A DNA stretch of 64,000 nt, from the NCBI RefSeq assembly GCF_004751985.1, contig NZ_CP038492.1, forward strand, positions 1,736,001 through 1,800,000, given 5' to 3'. Position numbers and translations under genes: made by a program. Positions 1 through 7,807 of this stretch are shown piece after piece. The notes beneath the pieces were generated by a model. It was given only the letters and a program-made list of their open reading frames with translations. It did not search any database and had not been told where the DNA came from. Source of the stretch: Rhodophyticola sp. CCM32 (GTDB lineage: Bacteria; Pseudomonadota; Alphaproteobacteria; Rhodobacterales; Rhodobacteraceae). Positions within the stretch are counted from its first letter, which is position 1, and the number at the start of each line of letters is the position of its first letter.

Positions 1-476
1 GGCTGATTGTCTATCTGCTGTTCTCGGCCTCGGGGCCTTTGGGGGTTTTGGGGCTGCTTTATACACCGGCAGTGATGATCATTGCCCAGACCATTCTGGT
101 GACCCCGATCATCGCCGCACTGACCCGGGGCGCGCTGACCGAGATGCATGGCGAATATCGTGAGACATTACAGGTACTTGGCGCCAGAAAGCTGGATGTG
201 ATCGGCACCCTGTTATGGGATGCCCGTTTCATTCTGGTCACAGCACTTCTGGCCGGTCTGGGCCGCGCCCTGGCCGAGGTGGGCGCGGTGATGCTGGTGG
301 GTGGCAATATCGACCATGTCACCCGGGTGATGACCACAGCCATCGCGCTGGAGACATCCCGCGGGGCGCTGCCGCTGGCCCTTGGTCTGGGCATGATTCT
401 TCTGGCGCTGACGCTTGTGCTGAACGCCGCTGTTCTGGGCCTGCGCGCCCGGCTGGAAGGCCCCGCCCATGCCTGA
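1..476 (+). CDS. tupB: ABC permease, TupB-like (5' end outside window)
   Basis: This is the 3' part of an inner-membrane ABC permease; the frame is open from base 3, so the true start lies before the window. The visible 157 residues are hydrophobic, with about three membrane segments and an EAA-type cytoplasmic loop (EYRETLQVLGA) that would dock on the ATPase. The next gene overlaps its end by 8 nt and a TupA-type binding protein follows, so I assign it to a TupABC tungstate importer. The gene order B-C-A is seen directly. Tungstate rather than molybdate is inferred from the binding protein only. Confidence 0.85.
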   Translation, partial: LIVYLLFSASGPLGVLGLLYTPAVMIIAQTILVTPIIAALTRGALTEMHGEYRETLQVLGARKLDVIGTLLWDARFILVTALLAGLGRALAEVGAVMLVGGNIDHVTRVMTTAIALETSRGALPLALGLGMILLALTLVLNAAVLGLRARLEGPAHA

Positions 477-1212
477 AACCCCGCAGGTCATTCCGTTTCC
501 CGCCCCCGCCCTGCCAGAGGCGGGCCTGAATATGCGGGGCCTGCGCGTCACACGCGACAGGACCACCCTGCTTGACGGGTTGGATATGGCGCTGGCCCCC
601 ACCGGGATCAGTGCGATTGTCGGGCCGAACGGTGCCGGGAAATCCCTGCTGCTTCGCGTGATTGCCGGGCTGGTGACGCCAGAGGCCGGGCAGATCGCCC
701 TGCCGCTGCCGATGCAGGGCCGCGTCGGGCTGGTGTTTCAGAAGGCGGTGCTGCTCAGACGCACGGTACGGGGCAATCTGACCCATGCGCTGCGTCTGGC
801 GCGGGTACGCCGCCGCGATCGCGCTGACCGGCTGGCCGGGTTGCTGGCTCTGGGCAATCTGACGGTGCTGGCGGACCGGCCCGCGCGGCAATTGTCAGGC
901 GGCGAGGCACAGCGCCTTGCCATCATCCGCGCCCTGGCCGCCAACCCGCTTTTGCTGATGCTGGATGAACCGACCGCCCATCTGGACCCGGCGGCAACCC
1001 ATGCGGTGGAAACCCTCACCACCCGGATCGCGGCGCGCGGCACCAAGGTTCTGCTGGTCAGCCATGACCCCGGCCAGATCCAGCGGCTTGCCGATGAGGT
1101 TGCCTTTATCCATCGCGGACAATGCCTTGAAGTGACGGATAAATCCGTGTTTCTCGCCAAACCGCACAGCGCGGAAGCCCGCGCCTATCTTGATGGAGGG
1201 TTGTTGCTGTGA
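469..1212 (+). CDS. tupC: ABC transporter ATP-binding protein, TupC-like
   Basis: Cytoplasmic ATPase of the tungstate-type importer, 247 aa. Walker A is GPNGAGKS at about residues 52-59, followed by a Q-loop (VGLVFQKA), the ABC signature LSGGEAQR and Walker B LLLMLDEPTAHLD, then the H-loop SHD. All catalytic motifs are intact. It begins inside the permease gene and its last codons overlap the next start (ATCC..GTGATCC region), so the three genes are translationally coupled. About 25 residues precede the ABC core, so a slightly later start is possible. Confidence 0.9.
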   Translation: MPETPQVIPFPAPALPEAGLNMRGLRVTRDRTTLLDGLDMALAPTGISAIVGPNGAGKSLLLRVIAGLVTPEAGQIALPLPMQGRVGLVFQKAVLLRRTVRGNLTHALRLARVRRRDRADRLAGLLALGNLTVLADRPARQLSGGEAQRLAIIRALAANPLLLMLDEPTAHLDPAATHAVETLTTRIAARGTKVLLVSHDPGQIQRLADEVAFIHRGQCLEVTDKSVFLAKPHSAEARAYLDGGLLL

Positions 1213-2012
1213 TCCGTTTTGCCCCGGTTCTGGCGGTGTCTGCCCTGTTGGCCGGCCCTGCTTTGGCCGAGGATATCTTGCTGGTGCAATCCAGCACATC
1301 GACCCAGAATTCCGGGCTTTATGATCATATCCTGCCCCTGGCCGAGGCCGCGCTTGACCTGGATATTCGGGTGGTCGCCGTGGGCACGGGGCAGGCGCTG
1401 AACAATGCCGAACGCTGCGACGGGGATATGCTGATCGTCCATGCCCGCGATGCGGAAGAGGCATTTGTCGAGGCCGGGTTCGGCACCGGACGCCATGATC
1501 TGATGTATAATGATTTCATCATTATCGGCCCGTCGGATAACCCGGCCGGGCTTCGCCGGGCCGATGATATTGCCGGGGCTTTGGGAAGGATCGCAACAGC
1601 CGGGGCTCCTTTCGCCTCACGCGGGGATGACAGCGGCACCCACCGCAAGGAGACCAGCCTGTGGGAAGGCGTGGCCGATGTCGCCGCCGCGTCCGGCAGT
1701 TGGTATCGCGAGGCGGGGGCGGGCATGGGCGCCACGCTGAACCTTGCCATAGGCATGGGCGCCTATACGATGAGCGACCGGGCCACCTGGCTGGCCTTTG
1801 AAAACAAGGCAGATCATGAGATTCTGTTTGAAGGCGATCCGGACCTGTTCAACCAATATGGCGTGATCCCGGTCAGCCCCGATCACTGCGAAACCGTGAA
1901 TGCAGACGGCGCGGCGGCCTTCACCAATTGGCTGATCTCGGCACCGGGGCAAGCCGCGATTGCAGGTTTCATGGTCGATGGCCAGCAATTGTTTTTTCCG
2001 AATGCGGAGTGA
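1209..2012 (+). CDS. tupA: Tungstate ABC transporter substrate-binding protein, TupA-like
   Basis: Periplasmic oxyanion-binding protein, 267 aa, with a Sec signal peptide (basic start, hydrophobic core, cleavage near ALA-ED at about residue 20). The mature N-terminus QSSTSTQNSGLYDHILP matches the TupA pattern in which Thr/Ser side chains hold the oxyanion. VAVGTGQAL, GDMLIVHA and MYNDFIIIGP are further TupA family blocks. It closes the tupB-tupC-tupA operon. TupA proteins feed tungstate (sometimes molybdate) to pterin-cofactor enzymes; two such enzymes are encoded at 17.4-19.7 and 34.1-36.3 kb. Confidence 0.9.
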   Translation: MIRFAPVLAVSALLAGPALAEDILLVQSSTSTQNSGLYDHILPLAEAALDLDIRVVAVGTGQALNNAERCDGDMLIVHARDAEEAFVEAGFGTGRHDLMYNDFIIIGPSDNPAGLRRADDIAGALGRIATAGAPFASRGDDSGTHRKETSLWEGVADVAAASGSWYREAGAGMGATLNLAIGMGAYTMSDRATWLAFENKADHEILFEGDPDLFNQYGVIPVSPDHCETVNADGAAAFTNWLISAPGQAAIAGFMVDGQQLFFPNAE

Positions 2013-2049
2013 TCTGCTGCCTTTGATGCGCCCTCGACAATCGCAGTTT

Positions 2050-2154
2050 TATAGCGTCGGCCCAAAACTCTGCAACACATATACATAGTGCGGAGGGTGC
2101 CGCCGGGCGGGAAAGGTGGTGCGGGGTGGTGCAGAATTTCAGACCGAATCTATA
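2050..2154. repeat. Palindromic intergenic element (family 2), copy 1
   Basis: A 105-nt imperfect palindrome between tupA and the acetyltransferase gene. The left arm (2050-2078) reads TTATAGCGTCGG...ACTCTGCAACA and the right arm, on the other strand from 2154, reads CTATAGATTCGG...TTCTGCACCA; about 21 of 29 positions agree. The left half recurs inverted at 45617-45665, including AAACTCTGCA and CACATATA. Size and structure suggest a non-autonomous (MITE-like) element; the stem may also end transcription from both sides. Confidence 0.6.
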
Positions 2155-2170
2155 GAGCAGAGATCGCCGC

Positions 2171-2713
2171 TCACCGGACCCGTGCCGGGTTGCCGATCAC
2201 GGTTTGCCCGGGGGCCACATCCCGCGTCACCACCGCACCCGCCCCGACAATGGCCCCGTCGCCAATGCTGACCCCGGGCATGAGGGTCGCGCCACCCCCG
2301 ATCCAGACCGAAGCGCCAAGGGTGACCGGCCGGGCAATCTCGACCCCTGCGGCCCGGCGGGTCGGATCATGATCATGTTCGGCGCAATAAATATGCACCC
2401 CCGGCCCAAGCATGGTCTGCGGACCGATACGGACCGGGGCTGTGTCCAGGATCACGCAGCCCGTATTCAGATACACCTGATCATCCAAAGAGATATTCAC
2501 CCCATAAGCGCAGTGAAACGGTGCCTCCAGCATCACATCTGTGCCCACATGGGCAAACAATGCGCGCAGCAGGGGCGCCATCGCACCGCGGGCATCAGGG
2601 TCCATCACCGCATGCTGATGCACCGCGCGGCGGGCGGTCCGGCGGCGCGCTTCCAGATCTTCATCCAGACATGTATATCATTGCCCGGCCTGCATTTTTT
2701 CCCATTCACCCAT
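2171..2713 (-). pseudogene. Maltose O-acetyltransferase family gene with in-frame stop at codon 12
   Basis: Hexapeptide-repeat acetyltransferase of the Maa/LacA/NodL type, which moves acetyl from acetyl-CoA to sugar hydroxyls. The left-handed beta-helix is intact, with the catalytic His in HIYCAEHDHD and the C-terminal GAGAVVTRDV and GNPARVR. The natural start is the ATG at 2711-2713, with AGGA 8 nt upstream; it encodes MGEWEKMQAGQ, then TGA (2678-2680), then YTCLDEDLEARRRTARRA, the typical Mac domain. A Trp (TGG) would fit at the stop. A GTG at 2623 could start a 150-aa product without most of the Mac domain. Mutation, assembly error or rare readthrough are the options. Confidence 0.8.
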
Positions 2714-2715
2714 CA

Positions 2716-3645
2716 TCATTCCTGTTGCGGTTTCTGCATCACATCGCAGCTTCGCCATTGCCGGACCGAGGCTTCCATCTCCTCTTTCAGCCAGGCCGAA
2801 AATTGTGCAATCGCCCGGGCCCGCAAGCCGGATTGCCGGGTGATCAGCCAGTAATGCACGCCCGATGGAAACCGCTGCGGGAACGGGGCCACCAACTGCC
2901 CCAGATCCAAAGCCGGGCAGGCCAGGGTTTCCCAGGCCAGGAACACCCCCTGCCCCGCAATTGCCGCGTTCAGACAGATCGAGGCATCCGCATAGGTCGG
3001 CCCCTCGCCCAGAATATCGGCGCTTAACCCCTGCGCCCCAAGCCAGACATCCCAGCCATACAGGGCTTCATTTTCGCGGATCACCGGCACATGGGCCAGA
3101 TCCGAAATGTCTGTCAGGCAGGTCGCGATCCCGGCCGAGCAGACTGGAAAAATCCGCTGATCCAGAAGCTTTTCGGCCCCGACCCCGGGCCAGCCGCCAC
3201 GGCCCACACGAATACACACATCCACGTCTTTTTCATCCGGGTTCACCAGCGCCACATCCGGCTCCACCCGGATACGGATATCCGGGTATCGGCAATGAAA
3301 ATCGCTTAACCGCCAGACCAGCCAGCGGCTGGCAAAGATCGGCGCGACCGAAACGACCAGCCGGTCCTCCTGCCCGCGTCCGGCCAGACGTATAGCGGTG
3401 GCCAGCTCTGCCATGCCCCGGTTGAGATGGGTCAGAACCTCGGCTCCGGCAGCGGTCGGCTGCATGCCTGCGGGCGTCCGGTGAAACAGGGTACGGCCCA
3501 GGGCGGATTCGGTTTTCTTGACCTGCTGGCTGACCGCCCCGACAGACACGCCCAGTTCCGCCGCCGCAGGCTGCAACCCCTGCAACCGCCCGACAGCTTC
3601 AACCGCGCGCAAACCGGACAGATGTACCCTGTTCAGCTCTCTCAT
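2716..3645 (-). CDS. LysR-family transcriptional regulator, GcvA-like
   Basis: LysR-type regulator, 309 aa: an N-terminal winged helix-turn-helix (about residues 8-65, with AAAELGVSVGAVSQQVKKTE as recognition region) and a C-terminal co-inducer domain. The pattern LxxLRAVEAVGRLQG and the following LFHRTPAGM resemble the GcvA subgroup. Its stop lies 3 nt before the original acetyltransferase start, so the two were probably co-transcribed. A small gene is divergent at 3717, with about 70 nt between them. Target genes are unknown. Confidence 0.85.
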   Translation of the reverse strand: MRELNRVHLSGLRAVEAVGRLQGLQPAAAELGVSVGAVSQQVKKTESALGRTLFHRTPAGMQPTAAGAEVLTHLNRGMAELATAIRLAGRGQEDRLVVSVAPIFASRWLVWRLSDFHCRYPDIRIRVEPDVALVNPDEKDVDVCIRVGRGGWPGVGAEKLLDQRIFPVCSAGIATCLTDISDLAHVPVIRENEALYGWDVWLGAQGLSADILGEGPTYADASICLNAAIAGQGVFLAWETLACPALDLGQLVAPFPQRFPSGVHYWLITRQSGLRARAIAQFSAWLKEEMEASVRQWRSCDVMQKPQQE

Positions 3646-3716
3646 TTAGATTTCCTAAACTCAGCTTACAAACTACTCCATACCAAAAAGGGTGATACGG
3701 CAGTACCCCTATAGTC

Positions 3717-3890
3717 ATGAAACGCATCCTTACCCCCTTCCAATGGCGCAAAATCCGGCGGCAATCATCCCCAGACCCATTATGTCAGCAATGGCGGCGC
3801 AACCCGCTGTCCCATCCCGAGATCGCGAAAATGGACAAACGCGCCCTGGCTGATATGCCATTTGACCCGGCCTGCATCACCGCCGAATAG
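3717..3890 (+). CDS. Small DUF1127-like protein
   Basis: A 57-codon open frame divergent from the LysR gene. It begins MKRILTPFQWRKIRRQSS and ends with a block, LSHPEIAKMDKRALADMPF, that resembles the C-terminal half of DUF1127-type small proteins of alphaproteobacteria (basic N-terminus, then an L-A-D-(L/M/I)-P/G-F element). I see no convincing Shine-Dalgarno sequence. The placement beside a LysR gene and the amino-acid composition support a real gene, but the evidence is modest. The rest of the 3646-3971 gap shows no other gene. Confidence 0.45.
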   Translation: MKRILTPFQWRKIRRQSSPDPLCQQWRRNPLSHPEIAKMDKRALADMPFDPACITAE

Positions 3891-3997
3891 AGCAGAAATC
3901 GTTTAGGGTCCGTGGACAATCAACGTGACTCGATAAGCGTAGCTGCGAGGTTGCAGCAGGCGGCATAGCTGTGACCTGCCCCCCGAGGCTCCCTCAT

Positions 3998-4636
3998 TCA
4001 TAATGAGAGTTTGCAGTTCTGTTTTTCATATTCTTCGGTTTCGGTTTGGACAAGCGCGCCGGGAGCAGAGTCCTCAAATTGCTCAAGCGCCCGGCGCGCT
4101 TCTGCGGGTGTTTTGTTGCCAAGCGGGGAGTGTGGCCTGACGTTGTTGTAGTCGTATCGCCATAGGGCCAGCTTGCGCCTTGCATCGTCTAAAGCACCCT
4201 GCCTGAAACTTGAATCACAAATACCCTGCCACGCTTCGCGTTCACAGGGTATTTGTGATGCGCGATGTCTCAGGTGTAAGGCAGCATGCTGTAGGCTGTC
4301 GAACATCTCCTCGTTCAGGAGTTCATCGCGCAGACTGCCGTTGAAGCTTTCGATAAAGGCGTTCTGCTGCGGCTTGCCCGGATCAATGTAGTGCCAATCG
4401 ACATTGTTATCGTTGGCCCATTTCAGGATCACCCGGCTGGTGAACTCTGTCCCGTTGTCGCTGACAATGGCGACGGGCTTGCCGTACAAGCGGACGAGCG
4501 CATCTGGTTCCCGCGCCACATGGGTACCTGAGATGCTGGTATCCGCCATCAGGCAAAGGGTTTCTCGGCAGCAGTCATCATTCACGGCCAGAATGCGAAC
4601 CCGGCGCGAGGCCCTGTCTGTTCGGGCGTGCAACAC
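3998..4636 (-). pseudogene. IS3-family transposase OrfB, 5'-truncated, with 34-residue in-frame insert
   Basis: The C-terminal half of a DDE integrase-type transposase. The second Asp (IVSDNGTEFTS) and the Glu (QQNAFIESFNG) of the catalytic triad are present; the first Asp was lost with the N-terminus. Between EEMFDSL and DDARRKLALWRYDYN, normally contiguous in this family, lie 34 extra residues encoded by the element at 4190-4293. The frame stays open through the insert and reads on to the usual C-terminus. The product cannot be an active transposase. Confidence 0.85.
4190..4293 (-). repeat. 104-bp palindromic TA-flanked element (family 1), copy A
   Basis: A 100-nt core bounded by TA on both sides, inserted at a TA in the OrfB gene with apparent TA duplication. 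Outer arms begin TAAAGCACCCTGCC on one side and TACAGCATGCTGCC on the other; inner arms TCACAAATACCCTG and CAGGGTATTTGTGA make a long hairpin. It is 97% identical to copy C (3 differences in 104 nt). TA target choice is typical of IS630/Tc1-mariner-derived MITEs; no such transposase is in this window. The insertion adds 102 nt, so the host frame is kept. Confidence 0.9.
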
Positions 4637-4726
4637 TCCCAGTCAAATCAATTCTCCCGCAGTTTTTCTTAGGGTCACCAGATCGAGATCAGCGAAGACT
4701 TCGACTTTCTTTGCGACCCAAGAAAC

Positions 4727-6127
4727 CTATTGCACCAGCGCAGCAGCCGCATTGTTTGCAGCCTCCTTTGCCAGCGTGTCGCTACCAAGAGCCTCGAGAA
4801 TCCCGCTGTAGTTTTTCCAAGTCCAGCTGGAGTGCACTTTGTGTCCAAGCCGCTCTGCAAACAGGCCCCGGGCCCGCAACGCATCGCCACTGGCCTTCGT
4901 GGCATCCAGCAGGATCATATGAAATACATCACGTTGCGCCTTACTTCCGCCAATTCGGTCCATCGCGTAACGCACGGGCTCCATCAGGCGGATTGCCTTT
5001 TCAAAATCATGATTGCGGGCGTGATATAGGCCTTCCGCCAAGGCCAACCCAACGTCTGCGCAAATTTTGGCTTGTGTCGCATCCAGCCTCGACCATTGAC
5101 GGATATTGTCGATCATCTTCGTTGCCGCCGCCTTGTCACCCCCCGCAATAAGCGCCATCAAATAGTGGAGGCTGACAAAAATCAGGTCTGTGTCATGCAC
5201 ATGCTTTGTCGAGACTTCGACCAGCTTCGCCCAGCGATCCCCGATCTCGACGCCGAACATCTCCAGTCGCCACAACAGCGAGGACGCATTGCAGATATCG
5301 AGGTAAAAATCGGATTCGATGTCCGACACGATCTGAGCGTCGTAGATTTGCAGGACGATGTCGAACTCGCCGCGTTCAAGGTGATAAAGGCATTTGTGCC
5401 AGTAAAGATGGAAGCGGAAATTGTTGACGGTGGACCAGTCGTTTTCAAGCCCGTGAACCCATTCGATCCCTTCCTGGTGGCGTTCGGTCATCTCAAGCAC
5501 ATGTGCGACCGAATGCACCGACCAGGCGTCGCGCGGATTACGCTCAACCGCCATGCGCCCGAATTTCTCGGCCTTTTCATATTCGCCGGACTCTTCGAGG
5601 CCAAAGGCATACATTCCCTGCAAGAACCCGTAATCAGGGTGATATTCGGACCAGAGCGGCAGGATGCGGGCCATGGAGTCGCGCATTTGGCGCCCATCAC
5701 CGGAATAGAAATGGGTAAAATGCGCCAAACGCAGCGCCATTCCGTCATTGGGGTGGTCAAGCAGGATGTCTTCCCAGATCTGGGTGGTCTTTTCCAACGC
5801 GCCCGTACACCAGGCAGACAAGGCGGCGGCATGCATCTTTTCCCGCGCATTCGCGCCGACCTTTTCCACATGGGTGTCAAGGCTGGCAGATATCCTCTCC
5901 GCCCGCTCGGAGTGATTGGCGCTGCCGATCAGCTTGGCGAAATAGCCTTTGGCGCATTGCGCCATCGGCATGTCCGGGTCGGATTGGACCAGGTCCTTAA
6001 GCACCGCGCCTGTTTCCGGTCGAAACCCCATATAAGAGGATGTCAGCTGAGCGAATTTTTCGGCACTTTCAGGCGAACTGGCCGTAAAGGCCAGGCCATG
6101 CGGATCGTCGTGTTCCTTCAATACCAT
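4727..6127 (-). CDS. TPR repeat protein, TTC38 family
   Basis: A helical-repeat protein of 466 aa resembling tetratricopeptide repeat protein 38. Repeat-like blocks include CAKGYFAKLIGSANHSERAE, WEDILLDHPNDGMALRLAHF, SGEYEKAEKFGRMAVERNPR and AWSVHSVAHVLEMTERHQEG, covering most of the length; no signal peptide or membrane segment is seen. I place the start at the ATG at 6125-6127, one base after the stop of the acyl-CoA dehydrogenase gene (TGA-G-ATG), which implies coupled translation; a longer frame upstream only overlaps that gene. The molecular role of the family is not established. Confidence 0.85.
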   Translation of the reverse strand: MVLKEHDDPHGLAFTASSPESAEKFAQLTSSYMGFRPETGAVLKDLVQSDPDMPMAQCAKGYFAKLIGSANHSERAERISASLDTHVEKVGANAREKMHAAALSAWCTGALEKTTQIWEDILLDHPNDGMALRLAHFTHFYSGDGRQMRDSMARILPLWSEYHPDYGFLQGMYAFGLEESGEYEKAEKFGRMAVERNPRDAWSVHSVAHVLEMTERHQEGIEWVHGLENDWSTVNNFRFHLYWHKCLYHLERGEFDIVLQIYDAQIVSDIESDFYLDICNASSLLWRLEMFGVEIGDRWAKLVEVSTKHVHDTDLIFVSLHYLMALIAGGDKAAATKMIDNIRQWSRLDATQAKICADVGLALAEGLYHARNHDFEKAIRLMEPVRYAMDRIGGSKAQRDVFHMILLDATKASGDALRARGLFAERLGHKVHSSWTWKNYSGILEALGSDTLAKEAANNAAAALVQ

Positions 6128-6128
6128 C

Positions 6129-7391
6129 TCAGCTTTCCTTTGCATGGGCCTGCGCGGCCAGTTTCGTATAGCCGTCACGTGTTTGCGGTGTCTTGATGCC
6201 CAGAGCACCGGCCGCAACCTGAGTTTTCAAGACCTGAGCCGTGCCACCGCCGATAGTGAACATTCGGACATCTCGATACATGCGTTCCAATGGTTCTTCG
6301 CTTCCATACCCACGCGCGCCGAACATCTGGAGTGCATCGTTGACAACCTTAATAGCACTCTCAGATGCAAACATTTTGGCACGTGCAGCAAGTGTCAAGT
6401 CCGGGAAGCGGTTACCGTCCCATTCTGCAGAGGCCGCAGCCTCGTGCAGCATCAGCCTAGAACCGTGAACAGCGGTATCCATATCTGCAATCATCCATTG
6501 CAACCCCTGGAACTCCGCCAAAGGCCGACCGAATTGCATCCGCTCTTTCAAATAGCGCTTAGCATGATCAAGGGCGCCAGCGGCGACACCCATGGCGATG
6601 GTGCCGGCCCCTACGCGTTGACTATTGTAAGCCGTCATCAAATCGGCAAAGCCGCGCTTGAAGCCCGATGGTGTGCGTAAGACCATGTCATCGGCGACTT
6701 CGAGATCGGTGAAGACAAGCTCTGCCTCGGGCATGCCGCAAAGGCCCATGGTACGTTCCCGGCGGGTGATTTCGAACCCTTTGGGCGCGATGTTCCGATC
6801 GGGGTCGACGTGAACGATGAAACCGCCAATACCCAGCTCGGATCCGTCTTCGTCAAACGCACGGGCGAAGATGAGATGCAGCTTTGACACCCCACCGCCA
6901 GTGATCCAGTGCTTTGATCCATTCAAACGCCAGACGCCGCCTTTTTTGCGGGCGGTCGTGGTCATCTCGGTTGCTGCGCTCCCCGCGCCTGGCTCGGTGA
7001 TGCAGATCGCGGGCTTGTCTCCGGCCAGAACGATGGGGGCCGCAAAGGCGCGCTGCGCGTCTGTTCCATAGGCCATCACTGCACTGATGCCACCCATATT
7101 CGCTTCGACCAGAATACGGGCAGACAGGGTGCAGGATCGAGAAATTTCTTCAATCACTTCAACGCACTGCAAAAAGCTCGCGCCGCCGCCACCAAACTGT
7201 GACGGGATGGTCATGCCCATAAGGCCCTGCTCAGCCATTTCAGCAACATTCGGCCAACAGTATTCGCGGGTCTGGTCCCACCGGCTCGCCCGCTCCGCAA
7301 AACCGGGGGATAAATCCTTCGCTCGTTGCAAAAATGGATTTCTCGTACCCGCGCCCTGCGCCGCTGCATGTGCGTGGCTCATGTCGTTCAT
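6129..7391 (-). CDS. Acyl-CoA dehydrogenase
   Basis: FAD-dependent alpha,beta-dehydrogenase of an acyl-CoA thioester, 420 aa from the ATG at 7391 (GGGAA 8 nt upstream). Family blocks seen: [14 protein letters not shown] and [10 protein letters not shown] (flavin and substrate site), [28 protein letters not shown] and the C-terminal [12 protein letters not shown]. The residue before the final GT is Gly rather than Glu, as in isovaleryl- and long-chain-type enzymes, which carry the catalytic base elsewhere. It lies between the TPR gene (1 nt) and a deleted CoA-transferase gene upstream. A CoA-ester catabolic operon is likely; the substrate is unknown. Confidence 0.9.
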   Translation of the reverse strand: MNDMSHAHAAAQGAGTRNPFLQRAKDLSPGFAERASRWDQTREYCWPNVAEMAEQGLMGMTIPSQFGGGGASFLQCVEVIEEISRSCTLSARILVEANMGGISAVMAYGTDAQRAFAAPIVLAGDKPAICITEPGAGSAATEMTTTARKKGGVWRLNGSKHWITGGGVSKLHLIFARAFDEDGSELGIGGFIVHVDPDRNIAPKGFEITRRERTMGLCGMPEAELVFTDLEVADDMVLRTPSGFKRGFADLMTAYNSQRVGAGTIAMGVAAGALDHAKRYLKERMQFGRPLAEFQGLQWMIADMDTAVHGSRLMLHEAAASAEWDGNRFPDLTLAARAKMFASESAIKVVNDALQMFGARGYGSEEPLERMYRDVRMFTIGGGTAQVLKTQVAAGALGIKTPQTRDGYTKLAAQAHAKES

Positions 7392-7696
7392 TGCGATATT
7401 CCCATGGTCTGATGTGACAGCAGTTCTTTCAAAACTCTTTCGGTATCTGCCCCACATTTCGGAGGAGAATGCCGATAAGTGACGGGGATCTTCGAAAGCC
7501 TGATCGGGTTCAGCGGCAGGTGACCATCTATCGGATCAACATAAGCTGGCCCCCACAGACGCGTGTCGTCACCAAATGCAGGTTTCTCTATTTTGACGAC
7601 ATCTGCGCCTAGATCTCCAAGCAATTGCGTGCAGGAAGGACCAGCTAAGATGCGGCTGAGGTCAAGTACGCGCAGGTTTTCCAGCGGCCCAGATAT
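7388..7696 (-). pseudogene. CaiB/BaiF CoA-transferase, internal in-frame deletion
   Basis: Only the two ends of a roughly 400-residue CoA-transferase remain. The N-terminal part ([16 protein letters not shown], then [20 protein letters not shown]) joins directly near 7535, after GPAYVD, to a C-terminal part ([20 protein letters not shown], then [10 protein letters not shown]). About 300 residues with the catalytic Asp are absent, yet the frame is continuous. The likely original start is at 7694-7696, now ATA, preceded by GAGGAG; a TTG at 7624 is an internal alternative. It overlaps the acyl-CoA dehydrogenase start by 4 nt. An intact paralogue lies at 59685-60890. Confidence 0.8.
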
Positions 7697-7807
7697 GATC
7701 CCGATCTCCTCGCAAGTTCATGAAACACGCTAGCAGATTTAGATATACTTTGAAAAACGGTATCTTTTTAACTATACATTGAGAAAATCTAACAATACTG
7801 TGGTCGC

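Larger units (their letters stand above)
3972..4642 (-). mobile_element. IS3-family insertion sequence remnant (one end only)
   Basis: The right end is recognisable: after the transposase stop codon the sequence runs for about 26 nt to a putative terminal repeat, written TGACCTGCCCCCCGAG from 3972 on the plus strand. The left part is gone: OrfA and the first half of OrfB, with the first catalytic Asp, are missing, and homology stops near 4640, where an in-frame TGA (4643-4645) appears. No target duplication can be identified because only one end survives. A 104-bp palindromic element sits inside it. Confidence 0.75.

Noticed and set aside
2678..2680. TGA in the acetyltransferase gene read as selenocysteine
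   Set aside because: No SECIS-like stem was noticed after it, the family has no selenoprotein members known to me, and the position is not catalytic.
5072..6196. A 374-codon plus-strand frame
   Set aside because: Antisense shadow of the TPR protein gene; composition is atypical and no motif is present.
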